This document shows positions 32,496-40,201 of a stretch of 64,000 bases of DNA, one piece after another. Origin of the DNA: Streptomyces sp. NBC_00154 (GTDB taxonomy: Bacteria; Actinomycetota; Actinomycetes; Streptomycetales; Streptomycetaceae). Positions within the stretch are counted from its first letter, which is position 1; each line of letters starts with the position of its first letter. Position numbers and translations under genes: made by a program. The notes under the pieces were generated by a model. The model made no database searches, was not told the origin of the DNA, and saw only the letters and a list, made by a program, of their open reading frames with translations. The DNA lies in NCBI RefSeq assembly GCF_026342835.1, contig NZ_JAPEMI010000002.1, positions 372,001 to 436,000 on the forward strand, given 5' to 3'.

Positions 32496-34687
32496 TTGTT
32501 GCGCGACAGCTGGTTGTAGTTCTCCAGCACGTTGTACAGGCCGATCAGCTCGCGGCCGTACTGCTGGGCGTCGTCACCGGTCCCGTTGTACCGGGCCAGC
32601 AGGGCCTGTGTGTCGGCCAGGCTGCTGGTCAGGCTCGGCCTGGCGATCCCGAGCTGGTACGAGTTGTAGAGCGTCAGATAGGCGACCGACCGGATGTTGT
32701 AGGTCGGGTCCTGGAGGTCGTCCCACACCGCCCGCACATCGGAGTCGGTCAGCGGAGTTCCGTTGATGATGCCCTGCTGCATGCAGTAGTTGCGGGCATC
32801 GATGGTCACCCACGCGAAGATCTGCCCCCAGCCGGTGCTGGAGTCGTCCTTAAGGCCGTGCTCGACGGCCTCGTCGGCGACGAAGTCCAAGGGATTCAGC
32901 TTGCGCAGCTCCCACAGTACCGGCGCCTGAATCAGGGCCTTACGGAGCTTGAGCTGCCGCGCCAGCGAAGTGAACAGCCAGTCCGCGCTCAGCACGAGTT
33001 CGAACGCCTTGGTGGTGGAGATGCCGCCCAGCGTCGCCCAGTCACTGTCGGTCCAGCCGTCACCACCGGTCTCCGGAACCCCGATCGACGTCAGATAGTT
33101 CTGGACGTCCGTCAGCATCATGTCCTGGTAGGTGGCCTTGTCCAGGTCGACGTCCAGGCCATCGGTGTAGGAGCCGGCATCGAAGTCGCCCTGGCCGGTG
33201 TCACGGCCCGAGGCGATGTTGTTGTCGATCTCGATCGCGCCGGAACCCGAGCCGACGGTGACTGTGGCGATCTGGTCGAATGCCCAGTTCGTCGGCATCG
33301 GATAGCCGAGGTTCCCCGAGAACCCACTGGACATGTCCGACACGAAACTCGCCGCCGCGTATCCTGCTTCCGCGACGCGCTGGCACACGTTGCGCGGTCC
33401 GTAGACGCCCACGCCGTAGCTGGAGTTCTCCCCGATCGTGCGCATGACTCCGCGGAAGTGCGGAACAACGTAGTCCGTGACCTCACCGTCCATCGCGTCG
33501 TAGTCGACCGCGAAGTAGATGATCGTGCCGGCCTTGAAGCCGTGGTACTGAGCCCATTCGATCGCCTTGAACGCGTCGTTGGTGCCCTGGTTGTAACTGA
33601 AGTAGTCCGCCGACCGGCTCCACGTCTGAAAGATCGGGAAGCAGCGCAGCCCGTACTCCTTGATCGTGGCGAGCTCGCCGGGCTGGATCTGCTTCTCTGG
33701 CAGGCTCGTGCTGGACGGGTTGAAGAGATACCGGCCGATGTACTTGTAGCCGGCGTCCTTCAGGGCCTGCGCACGCGGCGGCGTGACCATGGTGACGCCG
33801 TCGCACGCCGTGCCCTTGCGGGACTGGTCGCCGTAGGAGACGAGCAGCGAGGCCCAGGTCTGGAAGTCGCCGAGGCCGGTGACCGGGAGCTTGATGAACG
33901 ACTGGAAGCTCTCCACGCCGGACTTCACCTCGGCGGTGAAGTCCCCGAAGGGAACACCCCGCTTGTTGAGGATCATTGCAGCGGTGAACAACTGCGCCCA
34001 CGTGCCGGTGGTGCCGACCGAAACCGTGTGGGACTTCAGGCCGGACTGCGTGCCAGGTCCGAACACGCCGTTCGCTGTGCCGTCGGCCATGCCCAGCTCG
34101 TACTGGATGGCAAACAGCATCGACTTGGCGACATCGCGGGAGTGGTGGCCGTCGCAGGGGATGACGTAGAAGTCCTTGCGGAGGATGTACCGTCCGTTCA
34201 GCCACTGCTGAATGGAGCGGATGGCGTCGGCACCGTTGTTGACGGTGACGTAGGCGTCCATGTTGAACAGGCCCTTGACGACCTTCGGCCACAGGGAACT
34301 GCCCGGATACGTGACGCCGAGGCCCATGTTCTGGTTCAGCTTCTCGACGGCGGCCCGGACCCGGGAGTTGTATGTGCCGTCGATCTCGCCGCCGTCGTAA
34401 CCCTTGCAGTACAGCGCGGACTGAATGATGCGGCAGAAATTCGCCGAGGGGATGGTTGTTTCATCCAACTTGCCGTACTTCGCCCCGATCGTCGACAGCG
34501 TGGTCGGGCCGAAGGAGTCAGACAGGGCAGTGATGCCCATTTCGTACTGGAGCGCCCGGGTCAGGGCGTACATCGTGGGCCAGCCGGTGACACCGTTCTC
34601 GTCCAGCTTGGATATGCCGAGCGTCGCGCCGTTGTTGTAAGTGGTGTTCACAAATCTTTGGGCGAGACGAACCATCTCGTCGGCCAT
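32492..34687 (-). CDS. DUF1906 glycoside-hydrolase-like protein with peptidoglycan-binding-like repeats
   Basis: A 731-aa protein. The N-terminal ~290 residues hold two or three peptidoglycan-binding-like repeats (CKGYDGGEIDGTYNSRVRAAVEKLNQNMGL; MADGTANGVFGPGTQSGLKSHTV). A DUF1906 (Rv2525c-like TIM-barrel) domain follows (~295-500: YIGRYLFNP, AGTIIYFAVDYDAMDGEV, YGVGVYGPRNVCQRV, NWAFDQIATV). The C-terminal ~230 residues are unassigned and helical. Despite wall-directed domains there is no signal peptide or membrane helix. AGGAG precedes ATG 34687. It heads a minus-strand operon with the small membrane protein and Tat protein. Cell-wall hydrolysis is family inference only. Confidence 0.78.
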   Translation of the reverse strand: MADEMVRLAQRFVNTTYNNGATLGISKLDENGVTGWPTMYALTRALQYEMGITALSDSFGPTTLSTIGAKYGKLDETTIPSANFCRIIQSALYCKGYDGGEIDGTYNSRVRAAVEKLNQNMGLGVTYPGSSLWPKVVKGLFNMDAYVTVNNGADAIRSIQQWLNGRYILRKDFYVIPCDGHHSRDVAKSMLFAIQYELGMADGTANGVFGPGTQSGLKSHTVSVGTTGTWAQLFTAAMILNKRGVPFGDFTAEVKSGVESFQSFIKLPVTGLGDFQTWASLLVSYGDQSRKGTACDGVTMVTPPRAQALKDAGYKYIGRYLFNPSSTSLPEKQIQPGELATIKEYGLRCFPIFQTWSRSADYFSYNQGTNDAFKAIEWAQYHGFKAGTIIYFAVDYDAMDGEVTDYVVPHFRGVMRTIGENSSYGVGVYGPRNVCQRVAEAGYAAASFVSDMSSGFSGNLGYPMPTNWAFDQIATVTVGSGSGAIEIDNNIASGRDTGQGDFDAGSYTDGLDVDLDKATYQDMMLTDVQNYLTSIGVPETGGDGWTDSDWATLGGISTTKAFELVLSADWLFTSLARQLKLRKALIQAPVLWELRKLNPLDFVADEAVEHGLKDDSSTGWGQIFAWVTIDARNYCMQQGIINGTPLTDSDVRAVWDDLQDPTYNIRSVAYLTLYNSYQLGIARPSLTSSLADTQALLARYNGTGDDAQQYGRELIGLYNVLENYNQLSRNK

Positions 34688-35169
34688 GAGCTGTCTCCTG
34701 ACATCTGGATGCGTATGACAAGGGCGATAGGGCGAGCGGGCTCAGCGGCTGTCCCGTATCGGGTGGATGCGCTCGGGCGACACTCCCACCGGCGCGATCG
34801 TCGCTTTCGCGGATGAAGAGCGCGCAGGACGTGCGGTAGCCGTGCTCCTGCGAGTTGACCGGGGACAGGCTGAGCCCTGTGGAGACTTGAACGGACGGTG
34901 CGTGGGTGGAACGCTCCAGCTCCATCAAGGCCCGTGCGCCTCCGCAGCGTTCTGATCTTCGTCCTCTGTTGATCAAACCTTAGTCCGCTCCTCCTGCTTC
35001 GAGTTGATGGTTTCTGGCCACCTTCTGCGCCCTCGCCCTGCGTCTGCCGAGCGAGGAAGCCAGGTCGGCAAGGTGGCTGCAACCAGGGCGAATGCAGGCG
35101 AGTGGGCCTGGGAGCCTGTACCTGTGGTCAGGTGGCTCGGCAGCGCGGTCCGGCTGTCTCGACCACACT
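34688..35169. other. 480-bp gap, no gene recognised
   Basis: It contains the promoter of the DUF1906 operon next to 34688. The remainder shows only short or antisense-type frames. It leads into transposase debris at 35170. Confidence 0.4.
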
Positions 35170-35296
35170 TGTTGGGACGGCGGTGGTTGAACCAGTCGAC
35201 GCACGGCGATGGTCAGTTCGACCTCGGGCAGCACTCCTCCAGTACCGCTGAGGCCTGATCAGCTCGGTCCTGCAGAGGCCGATCGTCGACTCCGGC
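35170..35296 (-). pseudogene. IS3-family OrfB C-terminal remnant
   Basis: The minus strand reads ESTIGLCRTELIRPQRYW, nearly the same as ESTIGLYKTELIKPQRPW of the intact IS3 transposase 600 bp away. Nucleotide similarity continues to the counterpart of VDWY (CCAGTCGAC). The frame is broken after that. It is a fragment of a related but different IS3 element, leaving only the last catalytic-glutamate region. Confidence 0.7.
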
Positions 35297-35742
35297 GGAA
35301 CGTGGTCGTAGCGGCGGATGCAACCGGTCGTCGCAACACCTGAATGGCGAGGCGTCGAGTGCCGCACCGGCATGATCGGGAAGGGGGCATCGCCACGAGG
35401 CGGGACTGCAACGGCGGGGGCGGTTCCGGGGTGGGCGGGAGCATGAACCGGTTGCTCAGGGCGTGTCCGTGTTCGGCCGGTGCTGCCTGGTGACGGCGCT
35501 CCTGGCGCGAAGCGGTGATCTGGCCACGCTTACTTGACGAAGGCGGTCAGGGCGGCGTCAAAGCTGCCGCGTGCCGCGTCAGTGGTGCATCAATGCACCT
35601 GCCGGGGTCCGTGGACCTACTTAGCGTGGGTTGTATGGGACGACATATCGATCGACCTGCACCAGGACGCGACGCCGACCGCGCCGAGCCCCCAGGAACG
35701 GCCGCGTCCGATGACTGAACCGCCCCGGGTTCGGTAGAGAGC

Positions 35743-36615
35743 TCAGATAGCGGTTGTGACCTGGGGTTTCGTGGTCGCGAGGTAGTAGTTGTTCTCGTAC
35801 TCGACGGGCGGGACGTGGCCTATTTCACCGTGGAGGCGCCGGTGGCAGTACCAGTCGACCCATTCGGCGGTGGCCAGCTCGACCTGGGAGAGCGTCTTCC
35901 AGGGCCGTTGCGGCTTGATCAACTCGGTTTTGTAGAGACCGATGGTCGATTCCATCAGGGCGTTGTCCAGTGCGTCCCCGACGGAACCGATGCTCGCCGC
36001 GAGACCGGCGGCATCCAGGTGCTCGGCGAGACGGAAACTCGTGTATTGCGACCCGGCATCGGAGTGATGGATCAACTCGCCGTGCGTATACGGGTGTTGG
36101 TCGCGGTCGCGTTGCCACAGTGCCATCTCCAGCGCGTCCAGGACGAGCTGGGTCTCCTTCGATGTGGAGGCGGACCAGCCCACGATGCGACGTGAAAAGG
36201 TATCCACGACGAAGGCGACGTAGACGACGCCCGCCCAGGTCGCCACGTGGGTGAAGTCCGCGACCCAGGTGCGGTTGGGCGCCTCGGCGACGAAGTCGCG
36301 CTCGACGCGGTCCGGTGCCCGCTCGGCCTTCTCGTCCGGGATCGTGGTGATGACCCTCTTGCCGCGCACCGCGCCGGCGATGTTCAGCTCGCGCATCAGC
36401 CGCTCGACCGCGCAGCGGGCCACCGGGATGTCCTGGCGGTTCAGCTCGCGCCAGATCTTCCTCGCCCCGTAGACGCGGTAGTTGGACGCGTAGATCTCCT
36501 TGATCTTCTCTTTCAGCCCGGCGTCGCGCACGGTCCTCGCGGACGGCTCGGCCAGCCGCTTGTGGTGGGCGTAGTAGGTGGAAGGGGCGATCTTGCAATC
36601 GTGCTCGGTGAGCAC
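35743..36615 (-). CDS. IS3-family transposase OrfB (catalytic)
   Basis: A 290-aa reading from the first internal ATG. The HTH_21-like start SARTVRDAGLKEKIKEIYA and NYRVYGARKIWRELN precede the rve integrase core. DDE residues lie in TWVADFTHVATW (D), HHSDAGSQYTSFRLAEHL (D) and NALMESTIGLYKTELIKP (E). The frame is open upstream of the ATG (AFIDEHRARFGGVEPICRV) and lies at -1 relative to the end of OrfA. The true product is therefore likely an OrfAB fusion made by programmed -1 frameshifting, as is usual in IS3 elements. Confidence 0.92.
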   Translation of the reverse strand: MLTEHDCKIAPSTYYAHHKRLAEPSARTVRDAGLKEKIKEIYASNYRVYGARKIWRELNRQDIPVARCAVERLMRELNIAGAVRGKRVITTIPDEKAERAPDRVERDFVAEAPNRTWVADFTHVATWAGVVYVAFVVDTFSRRIVGWSASTSKETQLVLDALEMALWQRDRDQHPYTHGELIHHSDAGSQYTSFRLAEHLDAAGLAASIGSVGDALDNALMESTIGLYKTELIKPQRPWKTLSQVELATAEWVDWYCHRRLHGEIGHVPPVEYENNYYLATTKPQVTTAI

Positions 36616-36668
36616 GCGGCAGATCGGCTCGACACCGCCGAAGCGGGCCCGGTGCTCGTCGATGAACG

Positions 36669-36995
36669 CTACGAGCGTGTGTGTGGCCGGTCGAGCTCGG
36701 CCGCGAAGAAACTTGCCGCGGCTTTCAAGATGTCGTTCGCGCGGCGGAGTTCGGCGTTCTCCTTCTTCAGGGCCTTCATCGCCGCGGACTCCTCCGACGT
36801 CGTGCCGGGCCGCCGACCGGAGTCGATCTCGTCCTGCTTGACCCAGTTCCGCAGGGTCTCGGCCGAGCCGATGCCGAGTTTCTGGGCGACCGTCTTCAGC
36901 GCGGCCGACTCGTTCGGGTAATCACCGCGGACCTCGGCGACCATGCGGACCGCTCGTTTGCGCAGCTCAAGGGGATAGGAGGAGGGGCGTGCCAT
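36669..36995 (-). CDS. IS3-family transposase OrfA
   Basis: A 108-aa HTH_Tnp_1 protein: SSYPLELRKRAVRMVAEVRG, LGIGSAETLRNWVKQDEID, then a leucine-zipper-like helix (SAAMKALKKENAELRRANDILKAAASFF). It binds the element ends and provides the N-terminal part of the OrfAB transposase. The stop lies beyond the point where the -1 OrfB frame is already open, leaving room for frameshifting. Confidence 0.9.
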   Translation of the reverse strand: MARPSSYPLELRKRAVRMVAEVRGDYPNESAALKTVAQKLGIGSAETLRNWVKQDEIDSGRRPGTTSEESAAMKALKKENAELRRANDILKAAASFFAAELDRPHTRS

Positions 36996-37113
36996 GACTC
37001 AATCCTTACATGGAATCGAGTCTCTATTCGAACCGGGGCGGTTCATGACGGCTGGACCGCTGGGCTACGGGCCGCCTGCGGCTGCTCCGCGTTGCTTCTG
37101 GGACTGTTGCTAC

Positions 37114-37260
37114 TGATCGACATGGGCTCCGGTCGGCTCACCGGGTTGCGCGCCCTCCTGTGGGTTGCGCTCGCTGTCCTGCTGTTCGTGGTGCTGGTGC
37201 CGCCGCGGGTGACCGCCGGCGAGGGCTGGCTGGCTTCACGTGGTCTGCTGCGCAGGCGCC
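37114..37260 (+). repeat. 147-bp duplicated segment, copy 1
   Basis: Matches 57492-57638 with three mismatches (about 98%), in the same orientation. This copy lies inside the IS3-split membrane gene, covering the second helix and following residues, and appears to be the parent copy because it sits in a full coding context. Confidence 0.9.
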
Positions 37261-37565
37261 AGGTGAGGACGGACTGCCTGGTGGGGGTGCGCTGGTCCGA
37301 CGGGGTCTCGCTGCGACTGGTACTGCGCGACCTGGACGGCGCACGTGTCGAAGTGGACCCGCGGGTGCTCATCGCCAATCCCCGGTTGTGGCATCTGCTG
37401 AACGCGGGCGCCCGCTCATCTCTGGGGCGAGGAACGCTGCTGTGCGGGGCGACCGCGCTCCGCCAGTTGTCCGAACGGATCGACCGGGAGCCGGCGCCTT
37501 CGCGTTCGACCCGGGCGGGTATACGTCGCCGACCCGAAGGCGTAGGTCCAGGCCGGAGACCTTGA

Positions 37566-37987
37566 AGACTGAGCGCGCGGTCTCGCCGTCGATCAGGGGC
37601 GGCAGCCGGCGTCGTGACGGCCCCCGTCAAGAATGCGTGAAGACCTCGCCGCCAGGCGCCAAGAACGCGCCAGCGACGGCCGCCGCCGAAAAGAGGAGGG
37701 CACATCCTGAGCGGACCTGGAACAAAGGAGCCCACACGCATGTCCCCCTGACCGCCGAAACCAGCGTCGCGCGAGCGACCAGCGCAGAGGAACCGTTGCT
37801 TTGATCATCGAGCGATCTCAGCAATCCCGGCGTTTCTGCCGTGATGGCCGCTCTCGTCCTGGGGATCGACGCCTCGGCGGACACGGACACGCAGGCGATC
37901 AACGCGTCCATGCCCTCGCCACCGTTCACGGTCAGCGGCTCGCGGCCTTTGACACACGCGTGACCGGCCCCCGGGGGAGAGTGAGGG
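37566..37987. other. 420-bp gap, no gene recognised
   Basis: AAAGGAG at about 37723-37729 precedes an ATG at 37740 whose frame stops after three codons. The neighbouring frame (PLTAETSVARATSAEEPLL) would be joined by one extra C. This could be a broken micro-ORF, but nothing else supports it. Confidence 0.3.
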
Positions 37988-38770
37988 TCACCCAGGAGGC
38001 CGACGGACCGCCACGTCGGCGATGTCGGCGCCGCGGTGCAGTACGTCGCGGAGCATGGCGGGGGTCAGTGTGCGGGTGGACACGTTGCGCTGGCTCGGGT
38101 GGTAGCCGCCGAGCAAATGCAGCACTCGTTCACTTCGGGCGTCGGTGAGCTGCGCGTGTGCGCCGTGCCCGAAAGGTGGGCGCGGGCGGGGCACCTGCCA
38201 GCCGGTGGTGGGGAGTACCGGGAGCAGCGCCTGCCAGGCGAAGCCGCCGAGCACCACGATCGCGCGCAGGGTCGGGCGCAGGAGTTCCAGCTCCCGGGCG
38301 AGCCATGGCCGGCAGGTGTCGCGCTCCGTAGTGGTGGGGCGGTTGCCGGGCGGTGCGCAATGCACCGGCATGGTGATCCGTACGCCGTAGAGTTTCATCC
38401 CGTCGCCGCGGTGCGTGGCCACTGGCTGGGAGGCCAGGCCGAGGTCGTAGAGGGCGGCGTAGAGCACGTCGCCGGACGGGTCACCGGTGAAGATGCGTCC
38501 GGTGCGATTGCCGCCGTGCGCGGCCGGGGCCAGTCCGATGATCGCCAGCGGGGCGTCTGTCGGGCCGAAGCCGGGGACGGGTCTGGCCCAGTACTCCCAG
38601 TCCCGGAAGGCCTTGCGCTTGACGCGTGCGGCCTCCTCCCGCCAGGCCACCAGCCGTGGGCAGGCCCCGCAGGTGGCCACGGACTCGTCCAGTTCGCGCA
38701 CGGTACCCAGTCGGGGGGCCATCACCGAGGGGAAGTCGTGGGCCTGCGGTGTCGTACGGCTGCCGGGCAT
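37988..38770 (-). CDS. Uracil-DNA glycosylase, family 5 type (UDGb-like, 4Fe-4S)
   Basis: A 260-aa DNA-repair enzyme. Cluster cysteines lie in TCGACPRLVAW (two) and in CAPPGNRPTTTERDTCRPWL (two), the usual four for the iron-sulfur UDG superfamily. Motif A reads IIGLAPAAHGGNRTGRIFTGD (family 4 enzymes have GEAPG at this site). Motif B is HPSQRNVSTRTLTP. It removes uracil and related deaminated bases from DNA. ATG 38770 has a strong GAGGAGG site. The alanine-rich motif A, lacking the acidic residue, argues for family 5. Confidence 0.9.
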   Translation of the reverse strand: MPGSRTTPQAHDFPSVMAPRLGTVRELDESVATCGACPRLVAWREEAARVKRKAFRDWEYWARPVPGFGPTDAPLAIIGLAPAAHGGNRTGRIFTGDPSGDVLYAALYDLGLASQPVATHRGDGMKLYGVRITMPVHCAPPGNRPTTTERDTCRPWLARELELLRPTLRAIVVLGGFAWQALLPVLPTTGWQVPRPRPPFGHGAHAQLTDARSERVLHLLGGYHPSQRNVSTRTLTPAMLRDVLHRGADIADVAVRRPPG

Positions 38771-38928
38771 GCTCGGCCTCCTCTTCTGTCACCCGTCTGC
38801 TCCGGGCGAGCCCCGCCGAAGGCGGTCACCGATAAAATGAGCGAGTCGGAAAGCCCCCCGAGCGGGCGTATCACGGCCGCCCACCATCTCCCAGGCCGGC
38901 CCGACCGATCGATCTGGAAGGTGCCGTC

Positions 38929-39378
38929 ATGGCTGAACAGATCACCTACCACAGAGTCTACGAGGAGACCTCGCCCAAGGTCGGCAAGCGGATCCTTGTC
39001 GACCGCGTCTGGCCACGAGGCATGCGCAAGCAGGACGCACATCTGGACGAGTGGCTGCGCGATGTGGCCCCGTCGAGCGAACTGCGCCGCTGGTACGGGC
39101 ACGAGCCCAGCCGCTTCGCCGAGTTTCGCCGCCGCTACCTGTCCGAACTGAAGGATGCCGGACACCGGCAGGCCGCTGAGCATCTGTTCGACCTCGCCGC
39201 ACACGACAAGCTCACGCTCCTGACCGCAACCAAGGACGTGGACCACAGCCAGGCTGCTGTACTCGCTGAATGGCTTGCCAAGAAAGCCGTGACGAAATCG
39301 CAAGTGGCCCCCAGGGCGACCGAGCCGTCGTCGGGCCGCGGACAGGGCGCACCGTCGTCGACGCCGACTTCCCCATGA
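38929..39378 (+). CDS. DUF488 family protein
   Basis: A 149-aa protein. TYHRVYEETSPKVGKRILVDRVWPRGMRKQDAHLDEWLRDVAPSSELRRWYGHEPSRFAEFRRRYLSEL matches DUF488 (YeaO-like) in its hallmark R-x-LVDR-x-WPRG and LRxWYGHxPxR segments. The C-terminal ~30 residues are extra and low-complexity. The function is unknown. GGAAGG lies ahead of the ATG. Confidence 0.88.
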   Translation: MAEQITYHRVYEETSPKVGKRILVDRVWPRGMRKQDAHLDEWLRDVAPSSELRRWYGHEPSRFAEFRRRYLSELKDAGHRQAAEHLFDLAAHDKLTLLTATKDVDHSQAAVLAEWLAKKAVTKSQVAPRATEPSSGRGQGAPSSTPTSP

Positions 39379-39706
39379 CACCCCGGCGACTGATGGCCGA
39401 GGCGGTTGCCGGGAGCTTGAGCCGCGTCATGGCGGGGCACGGTCAGGCTCTTTTGTGGGCCGGTCGTCGGGATCACGATGCCTGGGCTGTGAGCGACCGT
39501 GCCGCAATCCCCGACCTTGCCGACAGGGAGGGCGTGCTGTGCCCACCGAGTGTCCAACCCGCCGTGAGACGGGCCTGGGTTGTTGCCGACAGCCTGGTTG
39601 CGTCACGCGGCTGGCAGGCCGACCGAACCTTTGCCACTTGAGTCGCTGACCAGGCTTTGAGTTGATGGCCGTGCGAGTGTGCGGCCGTCCGAAGACGTGA
39701 AGAGGG
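39379..39706. other. 330-bp gap, no gene recognised
   Basis: No coding-quality frame is visible. It should contain the promoter of the STAS gene near its right end. Confidence 0.4.
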
Positions 39707-40129
39707 ATGGCAATGCGAACCAACATCATCCGGGACGAGCGCATGACCGTGAGCTACGACGTGGTGAACGGCTGGACCGTCGTTGAGGTCGACGGTGAGG
39801 TGGACCTCCACACCTCTCCGATGATCCGGGAAGCAGTGATCAAGCTTCTCGGTGAGGGGCACCGTCACTTCGTTCTGGACCTGTGCTTCGTGCCCTTCAT
39901 GGACTCGCTGGGACTGGGCATGGTCGTGGCGATCACGAAACGCATCCGTGAACACGGTGGCTCACTGCGTATCACGTGCAGCCCTGGCCGGATAGTGAGG
40001 GTTTTCGAGATCAGCGGCCTGTATGCGACTTACCAGATCTACCACTCACCGGAGGAGGCAACGCAACGTGCTCCATCGCCCGATGGCCTGGCGGACTGGC
40101 CACATCCTCCGACTGAGAAAGGGTCTTGA
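39707..40129 (+). CDS. STAS-domain anti-anti-sigma factor
   Basis: A 140-aa (SpoIIAA/RsbV-type) protein: VSYDVVNGWTVVEVDGEVDLHTSPMIREAVIKLL, then HFVLDLCFVPFMDSLGLGMVVAITKRIREHGGSLRI. The phosphorylatable serine is in FMDSLGLG. It would bind an anti-sigma kinase when unphosphorylated and be reactivated by a SpoIIE-type phosphatase; one is encoded convergently next door. Several nearby starts are possible (39707, 39713, 39743). No anti-sigma kinase gene lies in the window. Confidence 0.9.
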   Translation: MAMRTNIIRDERMTVSYDVVNGWTVVEVDGEVDLHTSPMIREAVIKLLGEGHRHFVLDLCFVPFMDSLGLGMVVAITKRIREHGGSLRITCSPGRIVRVFEISGLYATYQIYHSPEEATQRAPSPDGLADWPHPPTEKGS

Positions 40130-40134
40130 GAGCT

Positions 40135-40180
40135 CGCGCAGATAGGCGGCGTGGGGGCTCCCTCGCCGCCTACCTGCGCG
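40135..40180. terminator. Long-stem bidirectional terminator
   Basis: CGCGCAGATAGGCGGCG (40135-40151) pairs with CGCCGCCTACCTGCGCG (40164-40180): 17 bp with one mismatch and a 12-nt loop. It lies between the convergent STAS and SpoIIE-type genes. Confidence 0.8.
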
Positions 40181-40201
40181 AACTCCAAGTCGACGTCATT
40201 G

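Larger units (their letters stand above)
35716..37045 (-). mobile_element. Intact IS3-family insertion sequence
   Basis: About 1330 bp, bounded by imperfect inverted repeats. The left end is TGAACCGCCCCGGGTTCGGT (from 35716). The right end, read inward on the minus strand from 37045, is TGAACCGCCCCGGTTCGAAT. Flanks carry the 4-bp direct repeat TGAC (35712-35715 and 37046-37049), a target-site duplication. It encodes OrfA and OrfB on the minus strand and interrupts a membrane-protein gene. Both reading frames are intact, so it may be active. Confidence 0.88.
35635..37565 (+). pseudogene. Membrane protein gene split by IS3 insertion
   Basis: The 5' piece is 35635-35715 and the 3' piece 37050-37565, separated by the IS3 element and one copy of the TGAC target duplication. 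Removing the element restores one frame: MGRHIDRPAPGRDADRAEPP through AASDD-GWTAGLRAACG, two helices (CSALLLGLLLLIDMG and LRALLWVALAVLLFVVLVPPR), then a soluble domain (GWLASRGLLRRRQVRTDCLV, VSLRLVLRDLDGARVEVDPRV, LWHLLNAGARSSLG) that could be a bacterial PH-like fold. The upstream GTGGACCTACTTAGCGTGGG suggests a -10 close to the ATG, perhaps a leaderless transcript. Part of the 3' piece is duplicated at 57492-57638. Confidence 0.7.

Noticed and set aside
32858..34816. 652-residue plus-strand frame opposite the DUF1906 gene
   Set aside because: Antisense shadow with repetitive Val/Asp/Gly/Arg composition and no recognisable motif.
36600..36720. A specific slippery heptamer for IS3 -1 frameshifting
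   Set aside because: The overlap of frames is clear, but no canonical A6G motif is present and the candidate (around AGTTTCTTC) is not convincing.
37740..37804. Possible 21-codon peptide behind AAAGGAG
   Set aside because: The ATG frame stops after three codons. A product needs an extra base, and there is no independent support.
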